From: Archivesica marissinica
Lineage: Eukaryota > Mollusca > Bivalvia > Venerida > Vesicomyidae
Direction of reading: 5' to 3'
DNA length: 64,000 nucleotides
Assembly: GCA_014843695.1 (NCBI GenBank)
Contig: CM026386.1
Location: 12,031,814-12,095,813, forward strand
A program made the position numbers and the translations under genes. The number at the start of each line of letters is the position of its first letter. Position 1 is the first letter of the stretch. The notes beneath the pieces are model-generated. The model did not search any database. It saw only the letters and a list, made by a program, of their open reading frames with translations, and had not been told where the DNA came from. This document shows positions 24,201 through 36,200 of this stretch, piece after piece.

Positions 24201-27200
24201 GTCTGATCAGATTGAGGCTCTCTGTTGTGTGCTATTTGGATAGTGGAGCTAATACATGGAGCATAACGCTGCATCTGATCAGGATCTATGTTGTTTGCAC
24301 ATTCTGTCCAATTTATTTTGGCAGGTTAAGGGTTCAAGAGTACTACATACTGTAGAGCATCGTCGGTTATATTCTGGCAGCCTTTAAGACTGAGCTCCTT
24401 CAGAAAGCCACCACATCTTTTGGAGATGTTTTCCACCACAGGAGCCTGTCAAAGAAAGCAATTACATTATAAATTGACATGTTTACAAGAGAACAATTTT
24501 CCTCAACGTTTTAAGTTTGGGATTTCTTGTACAAGCTAGTCGTAAACATACTGGAGTCAATAGCAAAATAGTCTGGAATGTGGCGCATCTATACGGCACA
24601 AATTGGAGACTCGTTGGCGAATAGACATAGAGGCAATAAACCCCATCTATGATCTTAAATTTGAAAGTCGACAGTCAATCAGGGTTCCCACAGACTGTTG
24701 AGACTGAAATTCAAGGACTTTTCAAGGACTTTTCAAGGACATTTCATCGTTTTTCAAGGACTCGTTAAATTCGAAATCCGAACAGTTCCAAATGTACAGT
24801 TGTTGTTTCCGGTTTGCCTTAATAGCACAAAGAGGTGAAAACACCGCAAAGTGCAGCCGCTATCTTTTGAGGCCACATCTAATAATTAACTCGGGACGGA
24901 CGCATTTTTTGCCCATCACCCGGCCGAAATTGGTGAATTTTATTAATAATAAAATATTTCAGCAACAATTCAAAACTTGCATGCGATTCAAGCACACGCT
25001 ATGGTAATTTAAGGAGTTTTTCCCAGGATTTAAGGACTTTTTAAGGACAAAAACCACCAATACCAAATTCAAGGAGTTTTCAAGGACCTAACACAAATTC
25101 AAGGAGTTTTCAAGGTCTGTGGGAACCCTGTCAATGCAGGTCATGTCTAATGACTGTTCCTATACCTCATAATAATAATTGGTAATAAAAGGCCAACTTT
25201 CTCCATGGCAATGATACGACAATAAAATGACCGTGGTATAATAAGTGGCCTTGACATCAACTTGGAAATCAAGAAGATCAACTAAATCTCTACCTGGTGA
25301 GTTACTGCCATCAAGATGACTGTGATATAATATGTCATCTTGGCATCAAGTTGGTAATAAAGTTGGTCAATATTCTTCACGTTAATGGCAGTGATATGAC
25401 CTTAACATAATAAGTTACCTTGACATCAACTTGGAAATCAAAGAGATCAACTCTCTGCCAGTTACTGCCATCAAGTGCAAGTAGGTTCCAGTACTGAAAT
25501 ACACAAAAAACACAATCATGTTCTTTGACTGTCTCATCTAACTTCTCATCGACTACATCAACTAACTTCTCATCGACTGTATCAGTTATCATCTCATTTA
25601 CTGTCGTCTCATCGACAGTATCAACTTCTCATCGACTGTATCAGTTATCATCTCATTTACTGTCTTCTCATCGACAGTATCAACTAACTTCTCATCGACT
25701 ATATCAGCTAACTTCTCATCAACTGTATTAGCCAACTTCTCATCGACTGTATCAGCTAACGCCTCATCAACTGTATCAGCTAACTTCTCATTGACTGTAT
25801 CAACTAACTTCTCACCAACAGTATCAGCTAACTTCTCATTGACTGTATCAGCTAACTTCTCATCGACTGTATTAGCTAACTTCTCATTGACTGTATCAGC
25901 TAACTTCTCATCGACTGTATTAGCTAACTTCTCATTGACTGTATCAGCTAACTTCTCATCGACTGTATTAGCTAACTTCTCATCGACTGCATCAACTAAC
26001 TTCTCAGTGACTGTATTAGCTAACTTCTCATCGACTGCATCAACCAACTTATGACTGACTGCTACAATAATCCTCTAACTTCTCATTGACTGCATAAGCC
26101 TACTTCTCAATGCCTAGCATTCTTCGTTCACAATGTTCTTGTTGAACAGTAGTATTACGTATTAAACACCATCCCTAAAAGACTTATTGTAATAAATGCT
26201 CAAGGCCTACTACATTTCTCTTTAATGATATGGATCAGTCCTTCCCTTATGTACTTCCCAAGAATGGATGTCTTAGACAGTTTTACAGAGTTGCCAAAGT
26301 TTTAGTGAAGAGCTTAGATTTTTCCTATCTAAATATGCCTAATGGATCAGTTGATTTATTACAATTCTTCATGTCAGAGAAATGCTTGAAACCATAATTT
26401 GGACATTTGCACAGGCTGGAAGTAAACTGGGGAATTTATTTTGCACATAAAGAAACGAAAGAGTTTCCATTTGTCCTGGGTAGTTCACCTGAAAAAGTTG
26501 ATACTATAAAGATTTTCAGTAATTTGACCTCGTTGTGATCTGGGTTTTCAACAGGCTGTGAAAATACTAATTTCCGAATTATACTAAATATGAAAATACT
26601 AATTTCTGATAAATTTACCATCAATTTCAGAGGAAATAGAATTTCTTTACACTGACCTAGTGACCCAGATGTTTTCATTTTTTATTGCCGTAATTGGACC
26701 CATTTTATAGAGGTCACTTGTCATGACATTTCAGATGTCACTTAGTTTCAGCGATGTTTGGTGTTAATAGGTTTTCATATATTTTAGAATGCATTGACAG
26801 GGTTCATTCTAGGTCAGAATTTTTGGGAGAAGTGAGAAAGCGCGTGATCGCTTCCTCAAATGGTGTTATTTAATATACTTCTGCAAAATAGGGTTAAAAT
26901 GCACAGTACAACCATTAAATACAACATTTGAATAGAAGGAGTGCTTTATAATGGCCAGTGTATCTTACTAGACAAAATTTGGTTTGAATATCGTAAAAGC
27001 CAATTTTTTAATTTTTTTTTAAGGAGTTGGGGCCCCCAGAGTGCGAAGTCAGGGTCCCTAGGGCGACAATTTCGCCCACATCGCCCTCTAGAATGATCCC
27101 TGCATTGATCAACCTAATTTGAATATAGTTTGATGACCAATTTTGACCATTTGCTTCAGAGGAGATGTTGTCGAAATCATTTTCATTATTCGCACATAGC

Positions 27201-30200
27201 TACCTTTACATTCTAACAAATTGAACTCATTTGAACACATTTGCAGAGTTTTTTGCGTGGATCACTACACGAAATTTGATCAAATTCAACCTGATCATTT
27301 GTGTGTGTTTTACATTTATTTATCGTTGCTACCGGTTGCCCATATGAGCGACGTCTCCCGTAAACGTAAACGCAACGTAAAAACACACAAAATCCCTTTC
27401 AGTCTACTGCTGTTAAATTATCTGTAAAATGTTCATTACATGTAAAAATACTGAAATAAAATAATGTTTAAACTAAAGCAATTGTGGACATACAGATGGA
27501 CAACAGACTGCACTTATCTATACTAGTAGATGACAGTGAACAAGGTGAGCCACTTTTACAACAGTCTTTGAATCACACACAATTCAAGACTGCAGAATGA
27601 TAAAATGATAAAATACATTAGGAATTTCTTATGATACTGGCATATTATCTAGTCCAAAATCTTCAATCACTCAGCACAATTTCAAGCAATCGGTTAATGG
27701 AACTGGAGACTAAATTAATGTCACAAGAGCATTGTTGACAGAGACTATAATCACGGTGTAACATGCTCTTGCAATGTGACAAATCTCCGCACATTAAATC
27801 AAGCAGGTTGGACATAAAAACAATTGTTGGTACAAATGGTTATTCACTGACGGAGGAGGGCTGAAGTCAAACCTTCAAAGAGGGCATCCATGGCTGAGTG
27901 GTTAAGATCGTTGACTTCAAATCACTTGCACCTCATCGCTGCTTGTTCGAATCCCACTGGAGGTCTCGAATTATATCATGTGGGGAAGTGACCCGAGGGC
28001 TGAAGTCAAACCTTCAAAGAGGGCATCCATGGCTGAGTGGTTAAGATCGTTGACTTCAAATCACTTGCCCCTCACCGCTGCTTGTTCGAATCCCACTGGA
28101 GGTCTCGAATTATTTCATGTGAGGAAGCTATTATGCTGGTTTGTGGAAGGTGGGTAGTTCTACCCGTGTGCCCGTCTGTGCCTGCAATACTGCTGGGAAA
28201 GACACAGGGGGCCTCCTCCACAAGCTGGAGAGTGAAAAACAAACAAAACCTTCAACATAGGAAGAGGCAAAGTTAATTTCTAATTGAAATTTATAAAATG
28301 ACTCAGAATTTTATCTGTATGCGTAAAGAATGAATTGCCGTGTTTAAATCTGCAATAAAAAATTGCTTAGCGTGCGACGTTAACAGTGATTTAAATTTAC
28401 TAGCAACTACAATGGAATAGATGGATATGGATGCTTCTCTGTGGTATGGGTGGTGGAAGGGAGGGGGCGGCCATGTTTTGTGGTCTCGGACATGGGTAAC
28501 TGATTGGTTCACACTTGCTTCTCTGTTCGAGCTAGTACATATAAGATATTTTATGAATGATAATTTACTGTTATGGTCTGTTATATCTCTACTAGAGTGA
28601 CAATAAATATTTATATGGAGATTTATGTATTAAATAGAGGATATTTGTTTGCTTTGAGTGAATATGGAATATATCTCTCTGAGAAGTGAGAAAATTTCAA
28701 ATATTTTCACGAGCGCGTAGCGAGAGTGAAAATATGAAAATGTTCTCACTTCGAGGTGAGATATATTCCATATTCACTCAAAACAAACAAATTTTATTTT
28801 TATTTTATGCTAAATGGTGAAAAACAAACACAAAATGAAGAAATTAAAATAGCTGGCTGCCGTGTTTTTGCGTGGATGAATACATTGACGACTATACGTC
28901 GCGAGTCGATACACAAATATGCCGCCATCTTGAATTTAAAGTTGAATCGAGGAAAAATACATGAATACATTTATTGGATTTATTGTTACAATTTGCAGTG
29001 ACAAACTTCGAGACATTGTCAGTTGTATTTCGCTTTTGATTTGTTTCATAACATAAACAATAATACAGGTAAATAGTGTCATTGAAGCCAGGTAAACGGT
29101 GAAAATTAAATAACCCGTTGTCTAAGCATTTAAAGGGAGAGTAATAGTGCAAGAATAGTGTATTGGGAAGGGAGATAATAAAAAAAGTAGTCCGGCAAAA
29201 TACAGTGAGTGATATGCAGTGGTGATATGGATTATATCTCACTGATAGAACACTGTATTTCATCAATTAGCATAAAATAAATGTGTTTATGTACATTGAT
29301 GAGACTGAAATAAAAACATAAAATACAAATATAGGAAGAAGTTAATGGCATAGGAAGAAGTTAATGGCATAGGAAGAAGTTAATGGCATAGGAAGAAGTT
29401 AATGGCATAGGAAGAAGTTAATGGCATAGGAAGAAGTTAATGGCATAGGAAGAAGTTAATGGCATAGGAAGAAGTTAATGGCATAGACGGAGATGTTTGT
29501 TCACTCAGCAAAGGATCAGATGTGGAATATTCTATATGAAACATCTTCACTCAGAGATCAAAGTAGGGAGAAGTGAGACAGCACTGGGAGAGCTCAAAGT
29601 AGGGAGAAGTGAGACAGCACTGGGAGAGCTCAAAGTAGGGAGCAGTGAGACAGCACTGGGAGAGCTCAAAGTAGGGAGCAGTGAGACAGCACTGGGAGAG
29701 CTCAAAGTAGGGAGCAGTGAGACAGCACTGGGAGAGCTCAAAGTAGGGAGAAGTGAGACAGCACTGGGAGAGCTCAAAGTAGGGAGAAGTGAGACAGCAC
29801 TGGGAGAGCTCAAAGTAGGGAGAAGTGAGACAGCACTGGGAGAGCTCAAAGTAGGGAGAAGTGAGACAGCACTGGGAGAGCTCAAAGTAGGGAGAAGTGA
29901 GACAGCACTGGGAGAGCTCAAAGTAGGGAGAAGTGAGACAGCACTGGGAGAGCTCAAAGTAGGGAGAAGTGAGACAGCACTGGGAGAGCTCAAAGTAGGG
30001 AGAAGTGAGACAGCACTGGGAGAGCTCAAAGTAGGGAGAAGTGAGACAGCACTGGGAGAGCTCAAAGTAGGGAGAAGTGAGACAGCACTGGGAGAGCTCA
30101 AAGTAGGGAGAAGTGAGACAGCACTGGAGAGCTCAAAGTAGGGAGAAGTGAGACAGCACTGGGAGAGCTCAAAGTAGGGAGAGTGAGACAGCACTGGGAG

Positions 30201-33200
30201 AGCTCAAAGTAGGGAGAAGTGAGACAGCACTGGGAGAGCTCAAAGTAGGGAGAAGTGAGACAGCACTGGGAGAGCTCAAGTAGGGAGAAGTGAGACAGCA
30301 CTGGGAGAGCTCAAAGTAGGGAGAAGTGAGACAGCACTGGGAGAGCTCAAAGTAGGGAGCAGTGAGACAGCACTGGGAGAGCTCAAAGTAGGGAGAAGTG
30401 AGACAGCACTGGGAGAGCTCAAAGTAGGGAGAAGTGAGACAGCACTGAGAGAGCTCAAAGTAGGGAGCAGTGAGACAGCACTGGGAGAGCTCAAAGTAGG
30501 GAGAAGTGAGACAGCACTGGGAGACTATCTTTCTCTAATCCCCCTCGGGCGCAAGACCTGCACCAACATGCTTGATCACTAACAACGAATGACCGTCATC
30601 AAAATACAGTAAGGTCAGGAAATGTAACTGTTCGTGACTTTTGACCATTTACAATTAATGCATCAGATTAAATATTCCAAATCATTGAATGCATTGAAAT
30701 GGTCCATGGCTCATCTGCTATTCCTTTGTTGAAACTATTTTTCAATATGACCTCGGGTTAGACAAATGGTTCAGCAGAGGTCGACAATAGATTTCCAAGA
30801 TGACCAGAATGGCAGTCTAACGCAGCAGAGGTCGACAATAGATTTTCAAGATGACCAGAATGGCAGTCTAACGCAGCAGAGGTCGACAACAGATGTTCAA
30901 GATGACCAGAATGGCAGTCTAATGCAGCAGAGGTCGACAATAGATTTTCAAGATGACCAGAATGGCAGTCTAACGCAGCAGAGGTCGACAATAGATTTTC
31001 AAGATGACCAGAATGGCAGTCTAACGCAGCAGAGGTCGACAACAGATTTTCAAGATGACCAGAATGGCAGTCTAACGCAGCAGAGGTCGACAACAGATGT
31101 TCAAGATGACCAGAATGGCAGTCTAACGCAGCAGAGGTCGACAATAGATTTTCAAGATGACCAGAATGGCAGTCTAACGCAGCAGAGGTCGACAATAGAT
31201 TTTCAAGATGACCAGAATGGCTTAACGCAGCAGAGGTCGACAACAGATGTTCAAGATGACCAGAATGGCAGTCTAACGCAGCAGAGGTCGACAACAGATG
31301 TTCAAGATGACCAGAATGGCAGTCTAACGCAGCAGAGGTCGACAATAGATTTTCAAGATGACCAGAATGGCAGTCTAACGCAGCAGAGGTCGACAACAGA
31401 TGTTCAAGATGACCAGAATGGCAGTCTAATGCAGCAGAGGTCGACAACAGATGTTCAAGATGACCAGAATGGCAGTCTAACGCAACAGAGGTCGACAACA
31501 GATGTTCAAGATGACCAGAATGGCAGTCTAATGCAGCAGAGGTCGACAATAGATTTTCAAGATGACCAGAATGGCTTAACGCAGCAGAGGTCGACAACAG
31601 ATGTTCAAGATGACCAGAATGGCAGTCTAACGCAGCAGAGGTCGACAACAGATGTTCAAGATGACCAGAATGGCAGTCTAACGCAGCAGAGGTCGACAAT
31701 AGATTTTCAAGATGACCAGAATGGCAGTCTAACGCAGCAGAGGTCGACAATAGATTTTCAAGATGACCAGAATGGCAGTCTAACGCAGCAGAGGTCGACA
31801 ACAGATGTTCAAGATGACCAGAATGGCAGTCTAACGCAGCAGAGGTCAACAATAGATTTTCAAGATGACCAGAATGGCAGTCTAACGCAGCAGAGGTCGA
31901 CAACAGATGTTCAAGATGACCAGAATGGCAGTCTAACGCAGCAGAGGTCGACAACAGATGTTCAAGATGACCAGAATGGCAGTCTAACAGAAATAGCTGT
32001 TGAACCACTAGGAGTATATAATTATATTCCACTATGAATCAGTATATGCAGTATATCTGAATCAGTCCACCTCCGCGGTCGAGTGGTTAAGGTCGCTGAC
32101 GTGTATACCACTGTAGCCTATCATCACTGATGGTCACGGGTTCGAGCCACACTCAGGCCGTGTCTTATTTATATGAATGCGTTGGCAGTTTCTTATGGAG
32201 GTTGGTGCACCCAAGTACTGATTAACCGCTGGAGCCTGCCCAGGAAAGGTGTTGTTAGGTAAACTGCCCGCCGGCGATATAGCCTGAAATGGTGCTGATG
32301 CAGGCGTAAAACCCGAAATATAACATAACGTATCTGAATCAAGTGATTGTGCAGTTAATCAGTTTTTCTTTTCGTTTTTTGTCCACTATGTTTGTTTCCT
32401 ATAGTCTGACTAATATACATAACCGGTGTCATATGATATTTTCACCCGCCTATTTTTTCACCCGCAGGTGAAAATATCGCGCGACATTTTCACCCGCGAG
32501 TGAAAAAAATACAATGAGATTTTCAACCCCCCTATGAGACTTGGTTAGGGTTAGGGTTAAAATGTTGGGGGGCGGGTGAGGGGGTGAAAATCTCATGGCA
32601 TTTGTTTCACCGGCGGGTGAAAATATCGCGCGGGTGAAAATCTCATGTGACATCGGCAGATGAAATATAGAGTTGTCACTACTTTTCTTTTTTCAACATA
32701 TCGGTCATCTCATTTTTTAAATCAAAATTTGCAATTTTATTATTTTTCCCATAGGCAATAATATTACAGCAAAATGAATCTGCAAACATGACAAACATTG
32801 TGTCTTAAACTGACGAAGACATTCAACAGATTACTGTCTGGTATCCTGAGGAAATTGGTAAAATATTGCTGATATAGAAATTACTGACGTTTGGTTCAAT
32901 TTTATGCAAGAAAGTATTAAAATAATTGGGCAAAAGTGAAGACTGATCAGATGTGCAACTGCCTGGAGATCTTAGTCCCATGGAAAAAACATGGCTCAAG
33001 CATGTAATTAATGTGTTAGCTTGTAAGTGCAGGGATCATTCTAGAGGGCGATGTGGGCGAATTTCTCGCCCTAGGGACCCTGACTTCACCCTCTGGGGGC
33101 CCCACAAATTATTTTTTGGTTTTTACGATTTTCAAACAAAATTGTGTCTAGTAAGATACACTGGGCCATTATAAAGCACTCCTTCTATTCAAATGTTGTA

Positions 33201-36200
33201 TTTAATGGTTGTACTGTGCATTTTAACCCTATTTTGCAGAAGTATATTAAAGAACACCATTTAAGGAAGCGATCATGCGCTTTCTCACTTCTCCCAAAAA
33301 TTCTGACCTAGAATGAACCCTGAAGTGTTGGATGCTATGTATAGGATATAAGACAAAAATGATCCAATATGTAAAATATTGGACTGTGTGAGGAGGCGTG
33401 TAGCACCGAAGACAGTACCAATATTTTACATATTGGATCGGTTTGAGGCTTATACCTTACTTAAAACACATTTATATAAGAAGATCCTACTATTTAAAAC
33501 TGTTAATTTCCTGCATGCATAGTATTTAATATAATACTCGGGCCTTTTGACACCAGTCCAATATTAATAATAATGGACTGCAAGTACAAAGGTATGACGT
33601 CACGACAGTGTATTAACGGAGGATCTGGTACTACACCACTAGTGTCATCGCCGTTATACACAGTGTCATGATCAGGATCTATGTTGTTTGCTACATAGCC
33701 AAGTGTCTTAGCAAGATCATCTGAATAGCAAACAGCATAGAGCCTGATAAGACGGCACGTTCAGTGGCGGCTGAACAACTGATCTGGCTCTATGTTAGCA
33801 AATACTGTTTGAACGGTATCCAGAATCAAATGGGTTAATGAATTAAAGTGGTCTGATAAGGAATTGTATTTCGCAATCTGCAACATTTATTTTAATGAAT
33901 TCCATCATTATACTTAGCCCGTTAAATTGTATCACCATTGGTTTATCATTGTACTTGTTAAGCTTAGTTAAGATTTAATAACCACATTTACGCTTTCATC
34001 CGCGCCAACGAGAGTGATTAGTATAAGTTGCTAAAGCATGTTTCGCAATCGTTGTAAAATAAATAGGTTTAATTTCGTTACGGTCAAAAGTAAACAAAAT
34101 CAGAATATATTTCTATAAACAAAATTAGAGCTGGGACATTAGTAAATTAGTATGCGGGGGGGGGGGGGGACCTGAAATCTAATAGCCTCCGTCATGGCTA
34201 CCACTAACAATAATAATAAAAGCAAAATGTGCAACTAACGCAGTATAACTGTTATAATTATTAACGCTCTACTAATTCATGTGAATCAAGTCACGCTACA
34301 TTTTCAGCTAAAATATTTTATTCAATAAATGATTACAATGAAATGTATGCATTCTGTTAGAATATGCTATAATGGCAGTCGGGTATCGTGTACCGATTTT
34401 ACAGACGGATCTGTAGTCCTGTGGTAACATGCTGGATTGGTAATCCAGGGATCACAGGTTCGATCCCCCATCTGACAATAATAAAATTAACAGTCTTTCA
34501 GATGGGACTTTAAACCGAGGTGTCGTGTCGGTGCTGTACACCGTGCATGTAAAAGAATCAGAGGAGATTCTGGAATGGGTCTCTGTCTGTATCATTACAC
34601 TATCCTCCAACAATCAAAAATGACTAATCTCTTCAGAAGGCGGCGCTTATATGGGCAACCGGTAGCGACGATAAATAAACGTACCGATTCCGTACCAGGG
34701 TAGCAGCATTATCGAACCTTGTACCCAAGTACCCGTTCCAGCTCTACTTCCTTAGTATACATTATGAACAGGGAACAAGCAGCAGATTTAGAGTGGTCAT
34801 CCCAGCTCTACTTCCTTAGTATACATTATGAACAGGGAACAAGCAGCAGATTTAGAGTGGTCGTCCCAGCTCTACTTCCTTACAAACATTATGAACAGGG
34901 AACAAGCAGCAGATTTAGAGTGGTCGTCCCAGCTCTACTTCCTTACAAATATTCTGAACAGGGAACAAGCAGCAGATTTAGAGTGGTCGTCCCAGCACTA
35001 CTTCCTTACAAACATTCTGAACAGGGAACAAACAGCAGATTTAGAGTGGTCGTCCCAGCTCTACATCCTTACAATCATTCTGAACAGGGAACAAACAGCA
35101 GATTTAGAGTGGTCGTCCCACTCTACTTCCTTACAAACATTCTGAACAGGGAACAAGCAGCAGATTTAGAGTGGTCGTCCCAGCTCTACTTCCTTACAAA
35201 CATTCTGAACAGGGAACAAGCAGCAGATTTAGAGTGGTCGTCCCAGCTTTACTTCCTTACAAACATTCTGCATTCTGAACAGGGAACAAGCAGCAGATTT
35301 AGAGTGGTCGTCCCAGCTCTACTTCCTTACAAATATTCTGAACAGGGAACAAGCAGCAGATTTAGAGTGGTCGTCCCAGCACTACTTCCTTACAAACATT
35401 CTGAACAGGGAACAAACAGCAGATTTAGAGTGGTCGTCCCAGCTCTACATCCTTACAATCATTCTGAACAGGGAACAAACAGCAGATTTAGAGTGGTCGT
35501 CCCACTCTACTTCCTTACAAACATTCTGAACAGGGAACAAGCAGCAGATTTAGAGTGGTCGTCCCAGCTCTACTTCCTTACAAACATTCTGAACAGGGAA
35601 CAAGCAGCAGATTTAGAGTGGTCGTCCCAGCTTTACTTCCTTACAAACATTCTGCATTCTGAACAGGGAACAAGCAGCAGATTTAGAGTGGTCGTCCCAG
35701 CTCTACTTCCTTACAAACATTCTGAACAGGGAACAAGCAGCAGATTTAGAGTGGTCGTCCCAGCTCTACTTCCTTACAAACATTCTGCATTTGAACAGGG
35801 AACAAGCAGCAGATTTAGAGTGGTCGTCCCAGCTCTACTTCCTTACAAACATTCTGAACAGGGAACAAGCAGCAGATTTAGAGTGGTCGTCCCAGCTCTA
35901 CTTCCTTACAAACATTCTGCATTCTGAACAGGGAACAAGCAGCAGATTTAGAGTGGTCGTCCCAGCTCTACTTCCTTACAAACATTCTGAACAGGGAACA
36001 AGCAGCAGATTTAGAGTGGTCGTCCCAGCACTACTTCCTTACAAACATTCTGCATTCTGAACAGGGAACAAGCAGCAGATTTAGAGTGGTCGTCCCAGCA
36101 CTACTTCCTTACAAACATTCTGCATTCTGAACAGGTAACAAGCAGCAGATTTAGAGTGGTCGTCCCAGCACTACTTCCTTACAAACATTCTGCATTCTGA

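Noticed and set aside
30758..32037. Open frames of about 424 codons on both strands (17-residue repeats)
   Set aside because: A 51-bp satellite whose length is divisible by 3; both strands open equally, with no splice context or family match.
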